64,000 bases of DNA from Bradyrhizobium sp. WSM3983 (GCF_000473045.1 NZ_AXAY01000014.1:192-64191), one strand, 5' to 3'. Positions 52,551 through 61,437 are shown, numbered from the stretch's first letter. The notes: generated by a model from the letters alone, not told the origin. A program made the numbers and translations.

Positions 52551-52916
52551 ATGCCTGATGACCACGAGCACCTGATCCGAAATCTGTTCGCCGCCTATCT
52601 CGCCAACGACCGGCAAAAAGTGAGCGATGTGCTGGCCGAGGACTTCCGCTTCACCAGCCCGTTCGACGACGACCTCGACAAGGCGACCTATTTCGAACGC
52701 TGCTGGCGCGACGCCGGCTGGATCGCGCGCCACGACATCGAGCGGATCTTCGTCCGGGGTGACGAGGCCTTCGTCACCTATCGCTGCCTGGCAACAGATG
52801 GCAAGAGCTTTCGCAACACCGAGTTCTTCACCTTCGCCGGTGACAAGGTACGCCGCATTGAGGTCTATTTCGGCGCCGCCTTCCAGGACGGCAGGTTCGT
52901 GCCGCAGTCGCGTTAG
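52551..52916 (+). CDS. NTF2-like (SnoaL-type) protein
   Basis: 121-residue cytosolic cone-fold protein: HEHLIRNLFAAYLANDRQKVSDVLAEDFRFTSPFDDDLDK and VRRIEVYFGAAF near the C-terminus are typical of the SnoaL-like group. AGAGGAGG at 52535-52542 fixes the ATG at 52551. Proteins of this fold bind or isomerise small molecules. The gene lies 34 bases behind a TGTCGG-N17-CGTCTT promoter and so probably belongs to the ECF42 regulon together with the YCII, SRPBCC and VOC genes. Confidence 0.87.
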   Translation: MPDDHEHLIRNLFAAYLANDRQKVSDVLAEDFRFTSPFDDDLDKATYFERCWRDAGWIARHDIERIFVRGDEAFVTYRCLATDGKSFRNTEFFTFAGDKVRRIEVYFGAAFQDGRFVPQSR

Positions 52917-52982
52917 CGGGCTGCCATGACCTTCAAAAGAATGACCTCCAAATAATGACCGCTAAAATTATTTCCGACCCGG

Positions 52983-53011
52983 TGTCGGTTCCGTAAGAGG
53001 ACCTTCGTCTT
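52983..53011 (+). promoter_or_regulatory. ECF42-type promoter, second YCII pair
   Basis: TGTCGG (52983-52988), 17 bases, CGTCTT (53006-53011). The first YCII start codon is 128 bases downstream, further than at the other three sites, because a palindromic element sits between. Fourth copy of the motif. Confidence 0.7.
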
Positions 53012-53038
53012 ACAAGTGAGCTCGGGTCGCGCCCTAAG

Positions 53039-53095
53039 GCAGGTCCGGAATCCATCGGGCCGCAGAGACTGTTGATGAATGGATTCCGGGCCTGC
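53039..53095. repeat. Palindromic element inside a 5' leader
   Basis: Arms GCAGGTCCGGAATCCAT (53039-53055) and ATGGATTCCGGGCCTGC (53079-53095) are inverted repeats matching at 16 of 17 positions around a 23-base centre. It lies between the ECF42-type promoter and the YCII gene, so it would be transcribed as a strong hairpin in the leader. Confidence 0.7.
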
Positions 53096-53139
53096 GTCTT
53101 ATGGCGCATCCGGGAATGACCTGGGACATAGGAACCCCC

Positions 53140-53544
53140 ATGCGATTCATGATGCTGATGATCCCGCTCGGCTACGAGACCGCGCCGGCGGACGTGCAAC
53201 TTGATCCCGAACGCGTCGCCGCGATGATGCGCTACAACGAGGCGCTGAAGGATGCCGGCGTGCTGATCACGCTGGACGGCCTGCATCCGCCGTCGATGGG
53301 CGCCCGCGTCTCGTTTGCGACCGGTGTGCCTGTCGTGACCGACGGTCCCTTCACTGAGGCCAAGGAAGTGCTGGGCGGCTATTGGATGATCGAGGTCGGC
53401 TCGCGCGAGGAGGCGATCGCCTGGGCGAAGAAGTGCCCGGCCTCGGCCAATGAGATCATCGAGATCCGCCAGGTGCAGGAAATGTCCGACTTTCCGCCGG
53501 AGGTGCAGGCGGCCGCCGCCGGCTTCGAAAACCTGAAGAACTAG
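53140..53544 (+). CDS. YCII/DGPF-domain protein
   Basis: 134-residue cytosolic protein of the YCII family. RFMMLMIPLGYE at the start, the naming motif as TDGPFTEAKEVLGGYWMIEV, and the usual C-terminal EIIEIRQVQEM. The ATG at 53140 gives a family-type N-terminus; 13 further codons upstream are in frame but come from the repeat-bearing leader. Second DGPF locus in the window, separated from the sigma gene by about 4 kb but carrying the same promoter motif. Function unknown. Confidence 0.9.
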   Translation: MRFMMLMIPLGYETAPADVQLDPERVAAMMRYNEALKDAGVLITLDGLHPPSMGARVSFATGVPVVTDGPFTEAKEVLGGYWMIEVGSREEAIAWAKKCPASANEIIEIRQVQEMSDFPPEVQAAAAGFENLKN

Positions 53545-53602
53545 CCGAAAGGGCCGCGGAAACTTCGCGGCTTCGTCAATCCATCAACAAGGGAGAGAAC
53601 CG

Positions 53603-53965
53603 ATGAGCACCGATACCTATCTCGCCGTCTTCCTCGGCAGCAAGACCAATCCGAAATGGGCTGCGTGGAATGCGATGCCCGAGGCCGAGCGCAAGGCGAA
53701 GGAGATGGAGGGCATGGCGGCCTGGAAGGGCTGGGTCGAGAAGCACCAGGGTGCGATCCAGGCCATGGGCGGTCCGCTCGGCAAGACCAAGCGCGTCGAC
53801 GGCACGGGCACCGCCGACATCGCCAACGAGATGGGCGCCTTCACCGTTGTCCGCGCCGCCTCGCACGAGGCGGCCGCCAAGATGTTCGAGAACCACCCGC
53901 ATTTTGCGATCTTCCCCGGCGAGCGCGTCGAGATCATGCCGGTGCTGCCGATCCCGGGCGGCTAG
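53603..53965 (+). CDS. YCII-like protein
   Basis: 120-residue cytosolic protein related to the YCII group: it starts MSTDTYLAVFLGSKTNP, has GGPLGKTKRVDG in place of the DGPF motif and ends HFAIFPGERVEIMPVLPIPGG. AGGGAGAG precedes the ATG. It is 58 bases after the YCII gene at 53140 on the same strand and lacks its own TGTCGG-N17-CGTCTT site, so it is probably the second gene of that operon. Role unknown. Confidence 0.82.
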   Translation: MSTDTYLAVFLGSKTNPKWAAWNAMPEAERKAKEMEGMAAWKGWVEKHQGAIQAMGGPLGKTKRVDGTGTADIANEMGAFTVVRAASHEAAAKMFENHPHFAIFPGERVEIMPVLPIPGG

Positions 53966-54041
53966 GGCTCATCGAACCGTTGGATACGGAAGTACGGGTT
54001 CACCAAAACCCGTTCCCGCTAGTGACCTTCACCGCCGGCTC

Positions 54042-54060
54042 ATGTAAAAGTCGTTCACAT
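54042..54060. promoter_or_regulatory. Operator of the TetR gene, overlapping its start codon
   Basis: ATGTAAAAGTCGTTCACAT is an imperfect palindrome that ends on the start codon of the TetR gene (ATG at 54059). It matches the site at 54855-54873 at 15 of 19 positions. Likely autorepression site. Confidence 0.65.
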
Positions 54061-54787
54061 GAGCTGGCGCAAGGAGCAGAGCCGCGCCGAGCGCGGCTAT
54101 CACCACGGCAATCTGAAGGAAGCCCTGTTGCAGGCCGCCCTCGGATTGATCGCCGAGAAGGGCGCGGCCGGCTTCACCTTTGCCGATGCCGCGCGCATGG
54201 CCGGCGTCAGCGCCGCGGCGCCCTACCGGCATTTTCGCGACCGTGACGAGCTATTGTCCTCGATCGCCCAGCGCGGTTTCGAGCAGTTCGAGCAGCGGCT
54301 CACGGCAGCCTGGGACGACGGGCGCCCCGACACCGTCACTGCGTTCGAGCGTGTGGGCCGGGCCTATCTCGCCTTCGCCCGCGAGGAGCCCGCTTTCTAC
54401 AATGCAATGTTCGAATCCGGCCTGCCGGTCGATGCCAACGCAGCGCTGCAGGCCGCAAGCGAGCGCGCTTTTAACGTCATTCGCGCCGCCGCGGAGCGCC
54501 TCGCGGCGCTGGCCCCGCCCGGCGCGCCGCGTCCGCCGGCGATGATGATGGCGCTGCACATCTGGTCGATGGCGCACGGCGTCGCCTCGCTGTTCTCGCG
54601 CGGTGACGCGGCACGACGCAAACTGCCGATGTCGCCGGACGAGCTGTTAGAAGCCGAGGTGCTGATCTATCTGCGCGGCCTCGGCTTCCCGACCGATCGC
54701 AGGCCGCAGGCGAAAAGCGCCGAGCCGCCGCCGGTGCCGCCGGAGGCTCCCTCCGGTTCTGGCGGCCCCTGGGGCAAGCCGAAATAA
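54059..54787 (+). CDS. TetR-family transcriptional regulator (WHG-type C-terminal domain)
   Basis: 242-residue repressor. Helix-turn-helix: AALGLIAEKGAAGFTFADAARMAGVSAAAPYRHFRDRDELL (residues about 26-66). The ligand domain has the WHG-like motif IWSMAHGVASLF. A Pro-rich tail of about 25 residues (EPPPVPPEAPSG) extends beyond the usual end. Two similar palindromes, one over its own start codon and one before the DUF2852 gene, suggest that it controls itself and that gene. Ligand unknown. Confidence 0.9.
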   Translation: MSWRKEQSRAERGYHHGNLKEALLQAALGLIAEKGAAGFTFADAARMAGVSAAAPYRHFRDRDELLSSIAQRGFEQFEQRLTAAWDDGRPDTVTAFERVGRAYLAFAREEPAFYNAMFESGLPVDANAALQAASERAFNVIRAAAERLAALAPPGAPRPPAMMMALHIWSMAHGVASLFSRGDAARRKLPMSPDELLEAEVLIYLRGLGFPTDRRPQAKSAEPPPVPPEAPSGSGGPWGKPK

Positions 54788-54854
54788 AGTTGCGCAAATA
54801 ATTGCGCGACCCTGTCAGGCCGCCAGCTTGACAAAATCGCGGGATGGTCTAGCT

Positions 54855-54873
54855 ATGTAAATGTTATTTACAT
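54855..54873. promoter_or_regulatory. Operator upstream of the DUF2852 gene
   Basis: ATGTAAATGTTATTTACAT is a perfect 8-3-8 palindrome located 36 bases before the DUF2852 start codon, inside an A+T-rich promoter stretch. It resembles the site over the TetR start. Confidence 0.7.
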
Positions 54874-54908
54874 TCACAACGGCGCTGATGCCGTGATGGA
54901 GAAGGGAA

Positions 54909-55400
54909 ATGGCCTACACCGCTGATGTCAATCGCTGGCGCGGCCCCTCGGACCAACAGCAACAGTACGAGCGGCCCCACATGCTCGATACGCCCTGGCA
55001 TCCTGGCTGGATTGCCGTGACCATCCTCGGCTTCATCATCTGGTGGCCGATCGGACTTGCCCTTCTCTTTTTCACACTCGGGAGCAGAAGAATGTCGTGC
55101 TGGAGCAACCAGGATCGCTGGCAGAACAAGATGGAGCGGATGCAGTACAAGATGGACCGCATGCGCGGTCGCATGGAGCGCCGTGGCTTCGGCTTTGGCT
55201 TCGGCCCGCCGTCCTCGGGCAACCGCGCCTTCGACGAGTACCGCACTGAAACCCTGCAGCGGCTCGAGGAAGAGCAGGTCGAGTTCAAGAACTTCCTCGA
55301 CCGTCTGCGCCACGCCAAGGACAAGGAAGAGTTCGACCAGTTCATGGCCCAGCACAAGACACGTCCGACCCCGCCGCCGACCGACCAGCAGCAGGGCTGA
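54909..55400 (+). CDS. DUF2852-domain membrane protein
   Basis: 163-residue protein with one hydrophobic segment (HPGWIAVTILGFIIWWPIGLALLFFTLG, residues about 32-59), a Met/Arg-rich amphipathic stretch (MERMQYKMDRMRGRMERRG), a Gly/Phe linker and a C-terminal coiled helix ending in the conserved FDEYRTETLQRLEEEQVEF block of DUF2852. Inner-membrane, with the long basic tail in the cytosol. Function is not known. Preceded by a perfect 19-bp palindrome that the neighbouring TetR protein probably binds; followed by a strong hairpin terminator. Confidence 0.88.
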   Translation: MAYTADVNRWRGPSDQQQQYERPHMLDTPWHPGWIAVTILGFIIWWPIGLALLFFTLGSRRMSCWSNQDRWQNKMERMQYKMDRMRGRMERRGFGFGFGPPSSGNRAFDEYRTETLQRLEEEQVEFKNFLDRLRHAKDKEEFDQFMAQHKTRPTPPPTDQQQG

Positions 55401-55451
55401 TACCTCTCAAAGCCTTCAGGCGCATGCCCCCGAAGTCCTGATGGCCCCGAG

Positions 55452-55482
55452 CCGCCCGCCTGCGCACCCCGCAGGCGGGCGG
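55452..55482 (+). terminator. Rho-independent terminator after the DUF2852 gene
   Basis: Perfect 13-bp stem CCGCCCGCCTGCG / CGCAGGCGGGCGG with a 5-base loop, followed by TTTGGCTTCT on the plus strand, 51 bases after the stop. Confidence 0.75.
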
Positions 55483-55693
55483 TTTGGCTTCTGGGGCACC
55501 GCATCCGGACTCCTCGTCACGGCGCGCCTGAAGGGGCAGTCAAGATCGATGTCGGTGCACGAGGTCTGCGGCGGCTGAAACGTCCGGCTCCCAACTGCGT
55601 TCAGTGTATTGGAGGCGCGGGCCGGGACCGTTCTGCCGTCGCGCCGCGAATGCCAGCCGCGCCTCCGCGCCATCTCCTGCGAACCGAGGCCCC

Positions 55694-57019
55694 ATGATGA
55701 AAAAAGCCCGCCTGCTGATCGCGACTTCGCTCTGCGCCTGCCTTGTTGCCCTTCCACTCGTCACCGCTATCGCCATGCAGCGCAATGAGCCCGACGTCGC
55801 CGAGCTCGGCCTGATCGCGAGCGTCATGCAACTCGTGCATCGCGCCTACGTTCATCCGATCGGCTCGGACGAGCTGACGAATGACGTGCTCAAGGGCATG
55901 CTCAACCGTCTCGACCCGCACTCCGACTACATGGACGAAGGTGAATTCAAGCAGTCGCAGGCCGACATGGCCGGCCGGTTCGGCGGGCTGGGCATCCAGA
56001 TCAGCGAACAGGATGGTTTGCCGAAGGTGATTTCGCCGATTGACGGCACGCCGGCGGCGCGAGCCGGCATCGAGCCGGGTGACCAGATCCTCCTGATCGA
56101 CCATGCCAGCGCGCGTGGGATGCCTCTGAGCAAGGTGGTCGCGGTATTGCGCGGCGATCCCGGCTCGACCGTGACGCTGACGCTGCTCCGCGCCAAGCAG
56201 GAGCCGCTGGACGTCACGTTGACGCGGGAAATCATCAAGGTGGAATCGGTCAAGTCGAACCTGAAGCCGGATGGCGTCGGCTACATTCGCATCAGCCAGT
56301 TCGGCGAAGACACGTCCGGTGGATTCAAGAATGCCCTGCAGAATCTCGAGCGCGAGTCCAATGGCAAGCTGAAAGGGCTTGTGCTCGACCTGCGCAACGA
56401 TCCCGGTGGACTGCTGACCGCCGCGATCGATGTCGCAGGCGACCTGCTCGACGGCGGCACCGTGGTGAGCATCCGCGGACGGGATGCCAGCGAGAGCCAG
56501 AGCTTTGGCGCGCCGGCCCACGGTGACATGCTTGCCGGCGTTCCGGTCGTGGTGCTCATCAACGGCGCTTCCGCCTCGGCCTCTGAAATCGTGGCCGGCG
56601 CTCTGCAGGATCGTCATCGCGGGAAGGTGATGGGTACGCAGAGCTTTGGCAAAGGATCGGTGCAAACATTGATCCCGCTCAAGGGGCATGGTGCAGTCAG
56701 GCTGACGACAGCGCTCTATTACACGCCGTCCGGACGCTCGATCCAGGATGAAGGAATTGCGCCCGACGTCTTTGCCGAGGTGCCCAAGGAGCAGCAGATA
56801 GCGGGCGGTGTCGTGCTGCGGGAGAGCTCGCTGACCGGGGCTCTTGCCAATCCGGGCTCGATCAACGAGAGACCGGCGCAGCCGCAAGCCGGGCAGGCCA
56901 AGCCGATCTCTTCACCGCCGATCAAGGCAGAGCTGATCGGCAAACCCGATGACGCTCAGCTCAAGCGGGCGCTGGCCTATCTCGATCACGGCGATCAAAC
57001 GAACGGGCAGGCGCAGTGA
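55694..57019 (+). CDS. S41-family carboxy-terminal processing protease (CtpA-like)
   Basis: 441-residue exported serine protease. The signal or anchor is KKARLLIATSLCACLVALPLVTAIA. A PDZ domain (residues about 97-170; RFGGLGIQISEQDGLPKVISPIDGTPAARAG region) precedes the catalytic domain, with the Ser in SASASE (about 293-297) and the Lys in GTQSFGKGSVQT (Lys320), the Ser-Lys dyad of Ctp proteases. Acts in the periplasm on C-terminal tails of envelope proteins. The C-terminus carries a Pro/Gln-rich stretch before a final helix. Convergent with the desaturase gene. Confidence 0.92.
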   Translation: MMKKARLLIATSLCACLVALPLVTAIAMQRNEPDVAELGLIASVMQLVHRAYVHPIGSDELTNDVLKGMLNRLDPHSDYMDEGEFKQSQADMAGRFGGLGIQISEQDGLPKVISPIDGTPAARAGIEPGDQILLIDHASARGMPLSKVVAVLRGDPGSTVTLTLLRAKQEPLDVTLTREIIKVESVKSNLKPDGVGYIRISQFGEDTSGGFKNALQNLERESNGKLKGLVLDLRNDPGGLLTAAIDVAGDLLDGGTVVSIRGRDASESQSFGAPAHGDMLAGVPVVVLINGASASASEIVAGALQDRHRGKVMGTQSFGKGSVQTLIPLKGHGAVRLTTALYYTPSGRSIQDEGIAPDVFAEVPKEQQIAGGVVLRESSLTGALANPGSINERPAQPQAGQAKPISSPPIKAELIGKPDDAQLKRALAYLDHGDQTNGQAQ

Positions 57020-57040
57020 GGTGGCTGACTGGCGTCGTGT

Positions 57041-58204
57041 TCAGATCACCGTGGCGACCCGCGCGCGAACCGACGCCAGAAAGTGCTCGTAGGCGTGATC
57101 CACGATCTCGTTGAGCGACCGCGTCCGCGCGAAGATCGCCCTGGCCTCGGCCAGAAACTCTTCGCGGGTCGGGATCGTCGGCAGATGCAGATGCGTCAGC
57201 GCATCGACGCCTTCATGGGCGCGATGGAGGATCTCGTGCAGCGTCGGCAGTTGCAATTGGGCCAGGTCAGCTCGGCGCCGCGCCGACGAGATCGCATCCG
57301 CCAGCTTCTGCGCATCAAACCGGCCGGCAAGCTCGCGGGCTGCGCGATTGATGACGCGTGCGCCGAGCTGCTGCTCGTTGCGCAGCACCTGCTCAGGCGG
57401 CGCCTTCATGTTCCAGACGATTCCGAGCCAGGACAGGACCTTCAGGATGTAATAGGTCGGGTCGATCTCCCACCAGTAAAAGCCTTGTCGCACACTGCTC
57501 TGGTAGGCGTGGTGGTTGTTGTGCCAGCCTTCACCCATGGTGAACAGCGCCAGCAGCCAGTTGTTGCGGGAATCGTCGCCCGTCACGTAGCGCTTGCGTC
57601 CATGCACGTGGGCGAGGGAATTGATGCAGAAGGTCGCGTGATAGACCAGCACCGTGCTCCACAGGAAGCCGACGACCAGGCCCGACCAGCCCGCAACCAG
57701 GAAGCAGAGCACCGCAAGCGTCACGGCCGGCAGAAGCTCCAGCCGATGCAGCCACATCAGTTCCGGATAGACCGCGAGATCGCCGACCTTCACGAGGTCG
57801 GTCGCATCGTGTTCCCAGTAAAAAATCCAGCCGAGATGGCTGTACAGGAAGCCGCGCTGACGCGGCGAATGCACGTCCAATTCGGTATCGGAATGCAGAT
57901 GATGGTGCCGATGCTTGGCTGCCCACCACAACACGCTCTTCTGCGCGGTGCTTTGCGCGAGGCAAGCCAGGATGAACTGAAACACCCGGCCGGTGGCAAA
58001 AGCCTTATGCGAGAAATACCGGTGGTAGCCTGCTCCGATCGCGAACATGCGCACGACATACAGTGAACCGCAGATCGCGACGGCCTGCCAGGTGACACCT
58101 GTCCAGATCGCCGCAAGACAGCCGAGATGGACCAGCACGAACGGTATGGCGGAGGGGTACATGACGTCGTGGTGGTGGTCGTCGGCGGGCGCGTTGGGCG
58201 ACAT
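57041..58204 (-). CDS. Acyl-CoA/fatty acid delta-9 type desaturase
   Basis: 387-residue membrane desaturase. The three histidine boxes that bind the di-iron centre are present: HRYFSH (61-66), HRHHH (98-102) and HNNHH (228-232), with membrane helices between them. A C-terminal soluble extension of about 100 residues (from ELAGRFDAQKLADAISSARRR) is longer than in the basic family. ATG at 58204 gives a normal start; the open frame upstream passes through a hairpin. Introduces double bonds in acyl chains and so sets membrane fluidity. A terminator-like hairpin lies in the upstream leader. Confidence 0.9.
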   Translation of the reverse strand: MSPNAPADDHHHDVMYPSAIPFVLVHLGCLAAIWTGVTWQAVAICGSLYVVRMFAIGAGYHRYFSHKAFATGRVFQFILACLAQSTAQKSVLWWAAKHRHHHLHSDTELDVHSPRQRGFLYSHLGWIFYWEHDATDLVKVGDLAVYPELMWLHRLELLPAVTLAVLCFLVAGWSGLVVGFLWSTVLVYHATFCINSLAHVHGRKRYVTGDDSRNNWLLALFTMGEGWHNNHHAYQSSVRQGFYWWEIDPTYYILKVLSWLGIVWNMKAPPEQVLRNEQQLGARVINRAARELAGRFDAQKLADAISSARRRADLAQLQLPTLHEILHRAHEGVDALTHLHLPTIPTREEFLAEARAIFARTRSLNEIVDHAYEHFLASVRARVATVI

Positions 58205-58266
58205 GTCTTGGCGTGACCTTGGGTGAGGGGGATTCGTGTCGGCAGCGCCGACGGCTGCCGGGTACG

Positions 58267-58296
58267 AAAAACCCGCGGATGGCGGACCACCGCGGG
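58267..58296 (-). terminator. Terminator-like hairpin in the desaturase leader
   Basis: On the minus strand CCCGCGG, an 11-base loop, CCGCGGG and then TTTTT: a classic intrinsic terminator shape, but placed 63 bases upstream of the desaturase start and on the same strand. It could be an attenuator, or end a short leader RNA. Confidence 0.55.
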
Positions 58297-58463
58297 GCTT
58301 GAAAATCCGACCAATTATATGGTCGCGGATAGCGGCCATGCAAGCACGTAGCCTCACGGGGGCTGCGGCATCGTGCGCGGGATCCCGCCGACGCGGTGTG
58401 GCGCGCGGCCTGCCCACGGCCTACATTCCATGTGGCAGTGTTAACATGCCGGAGGCGGCGACG

Positions 58464-59228
58464 ATGGCAGCCGAGACCGCGACCAACGACAGTCTCTGGC
58501 AGACTATACGCGACGAGGCGCAGCGCGCGACGGCGGCCGATCCTGTCTTCGGCAAATCCCTTGCCGATGCCGTGCTCGTCCATGACGATTTTGCCGCCGC
58601 CCTGGCCGATCTGATCGGGCGCAGGCTTGGTGGCGATGCCGCAGAGCGTGCGCGTTTCACCTTGTTTGCCTTCAACGCCTTTCGCGGCTCGCCCGAATTG
58701 ATCGAAGCGGCAAGCCGCGACTTGCAGGCCATCACGCGCAGCGATCCAGCCATCGCCAGCCCGTTGGCGCCGTTGCTGCATTTCAAGGGCTATGTCGCGC
58801 TGCAGGCCTGGCGCGTCTCGCACTGGCTCTGGCGTCATGACCATCGCGATGCGGCGCTGCTGTTTCAGAACGAGGCGTCGAATGTTCTGCAGGTCAGCAT
58901 CCATCCGGCCGCACAGATCGGCTCGCCCGTCTATCTCGATCACGCCACCGGCATCGTGATCGGCGCCAATGTCGTGATCGGCGACGAGGTCACTATCCTG
59001 CAGAACGTCAGCATCGGCCGCAGCGGCGAACTGCCGACGCGCTCGCCCCGCGTCGGCCGCGGCGTCTACATCGGCGCCGGCGCGGCCATTCTCGGTGACA
59101 TCAGCATCGGCGATTTCGCCAAGATCGGCGCCGGCACGGTCGTGACATCAGATGTACCTGGCGGCTGCACCGCGGTCGGCAATCCCGCGCGATTGACCAA
59201 CTGCTCCGAGCCCGCCTCGGCGGCGTGA
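58464..59228 (+). CDS. cysE: Serine O-acetyltransferase (CysE-like)
   Basis: 254-residue enzyme forming O-acetylserine for cysteine synthesis. The helical N-terminal domain (LWQTIRDEAQRATAADPVFGKSLADAVLVHDDF) is followed by left-handed beta-helix hexapeptide repeats: IHPAAQIGSPVYLDHATGIVIGANVVIGDEV and IGAGAAILGDISIGDFAKIGAGTVV. The catalytic His is in the YLDHATG segment. ATG at 58464 is chosen because GGAGG (58451-58455) sits eight bases ahead; an ATG six codons earlier overlaps that site. Cytosolic. No cysK lies nearby. Confidence 0.9.
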   Translation: MAAETATNDSLWQTIRDEAQRATAADPVFGKSLADAVLVHDDFAAALADLIGRRLGGDAAERARFTLFAFNAFRGSPELIEAASRDLQAITRSDPAIASPLAPLLHFKGYVALQAWRVSHWLWRHDHRDAALLFQNEASNVLQVSIHPAAQIGSPVYLDHATGIVIGANVVIGDEVTILQNVSIGRSGELPTRSPRVGRGVYIGAGAAILGDISIGDFAKIGAGTVVTSDVPGGCTAVGNPARLTNCSEPASAA

Positions 59229-59256
59229 GGCGTCGTCATGCGGCGGTTTCTCTCAC

Positions 59257-59775
59257 TCAGGCGGCGCGGCGATGGCTCTCGCCGCCGTGATGCGGCGTTA
59301 CCGGCTCCGAGCTGGTCTGGCCCGGCGCGTCCACCACCGCGACGTGATGCCGGTGGACCATCTCCCATCCCTTCCATCCCGTGAACAGCAGGATGCCGAC
59401 CACGATCAGGGAGAGCACCACACCCCACGGTTTGATCGCGGCCTCGGCGCCTTGCACGTAGCGGAGATAGACATTGATCAGGGCCAGCACGACCGCCGCG
59501 AGATTGCCGGCCATGTGATACCAGGCCTCGTTGAGGCGGCGGATGCGGGGCTCGCTGAAGAAGTCGGTAAAGCCGGCCGCGGCGGCCGCGAGGGCCATGA
59601 CGATGCCGGCGCCGAGCAGCCACATCGCGGCCCTGGCCCAGAAATTGTCACCGGTTCCAATAAAGGCTAGATCGGCGAGGGGCGCGCCGACCAGGAACGC
59701 CACGGGGAACGGGATGATCATGGGATGCAACGGATGATCGCCGATCGCCGCGGTTGTCTTGGGGTTGATACTCAT
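59257..59775 (-). CDS. DUF2231-type membrane protein
   Basis: 172-residue inner-membrane protein with four hydrophobic segments: HPMIIPFPVAFLVGAPLADLAF, ARAAMWLLGAGIVMALAAAAAGF, MAGNLAAVVLALINVYLRY and WGVVLSLIVVGILLFTGW. The HPLHPM motif near the N-terminus and the histidine-bearing loops are typical of DUF2231; the C-terminal tail is His-rich (HRHHVAVV, HHGGESH), possibly metal- or haem-binding. Function unknown. ATG at 59775. Convergent with the serine acetyltransferase gene and divergent from tolQ. Confidence 0.85.
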   Translation of the reverse strand: MSINPKTTAAIGDHPLHPMIIPFPVAFLVGAPLADLAFIGTGDNFWARAAMWLLGAGIVMALAAAAAGFTDFFSEPRIRRLNEAWYHMAGNLAAVVLALINVYLRYVQGAEAAIKPWGVVLSLIVVGILLFTGWKGWEMVHRHHVAVVDAPGQTSSEPVTPHHGGESHRRAA

Positions 59776-60220
59776 GGCAAATCCTTGCCGAATGCGATTT
59801 TTGGGACAATTTTTTTCGATGAGAGCCGGTTCCTTCAGACACGAAGGCAGCCTCCTCGTCCTGCACCTGCGATGAATCTGGGTAATGCCGTGTCGCCAGT
59901 TCCGCTTCCGTCTCCTCGACCGCATCCCCCTGCGCCGCCTCCCTTTCTCGCAGCGAAATTAGCCGCCGGTAACCCGGCATTAACCATCGCCGGGCTCTGC
60001 TGATGATGGACAATCGCGCCCGGAGCTGTCGTCGAGGCCCTTAGTTTTGACATCTTGGCAGGGAATGCAGGCGGCGGCTTCGGACAAGCCCCTGCACCCC
60101 AGAAAGACAAGGCTTTGAGCGGGCTTGCCGGCCGCGCCGGTTCTAGCGCGGCTGCTGGGGAATTGGCCGCCATTTGCGGGCCGGGACATAGGTAACGATC
60201 GCCTTGAGAGGATACTGCTG
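59776..60220. other. Divergent intergenic region DUF2231 gene / tolQ
   Basis: 445 bases without a supported gene. It should contain the tol operon promoter. The ybgC gene that usually stands directly before tolQ in proteobacteria is absent here. Confidence 0.5.
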
Positions 60221-60937
<717 letters not shown>

Positions 60938-60980
60938 CGGACGGCATGTATAGTGTGAAGGCGAGATTGGGCACCAAGCC

Positions 60981-61433
60981 ATGGGCATGAACGTAGCCAG
61001 TTCGTCCGGAGGCGGCGGACGCCGCAGCCGGCGCAAGCCGGTCATGGCCGAGATCAACGTCACGCCGATGGTCGACGTGATGCTGGTGCTGCTTATTATC
61101 TTCATGGTATCGGCGCCGCTGCTCACCGTGGGCGTGCCGCTCGATTTGCCCCAGACCCAGGCCAAGAGCCTTGAGACCAACGATCAGAAGCCGATCCAGA
61201 TGTCGGTCGACATCAAAGGCAAGGTGTTCATCAACGACGCCGAGATTGCGCTGAACGAGCTGATCCCGAAGCTGAAGGCGATCACGGACGCGCGCGGCGG
61301 GCTTGAGGAGCGCATCTACCTGCGCGCCGACAAGAAGGCGGATTACGGCACCGTGGCCAAGGTGATGGGCCAGTTGTCGGGCGCAGGATTCAAGAAGCTG
61401 GCGCTCGTCACGGAAGCGGATCAGGGGTCCTAG
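60981..61433 (+). CDS. tolR: Tol-Pal system protein TolR
   Basis: 150-residue protein with one membrane helix (INVTPMVDVMLVLLIIFMVSAPLL, residues about 27-50) carrying the essential Asp (MVDVML) that takes part in proton translocation, and a periplasmic domain ending KLALVTEA. Length matches ExbD/TolR. It follows tolQ by 43 bases and precedes tolA by four, in the standard tolQ-R-A-B order. Confidence 0.95.
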   Translation: MGMNVASSSGGGGRRSRRKPVMAEINVTPMVDVMLVLLIIFMVSAPLLTVGVPLDLPQTQAKSLETNDQKPIQMSVDIKGKVFINDAEIALNELIPKLKAITDARGGLEERIYLRADKKADYGTVAKVMGQLSGAGFKKLALVTEADQGS

Positions 61434-61437
61434 GCCG

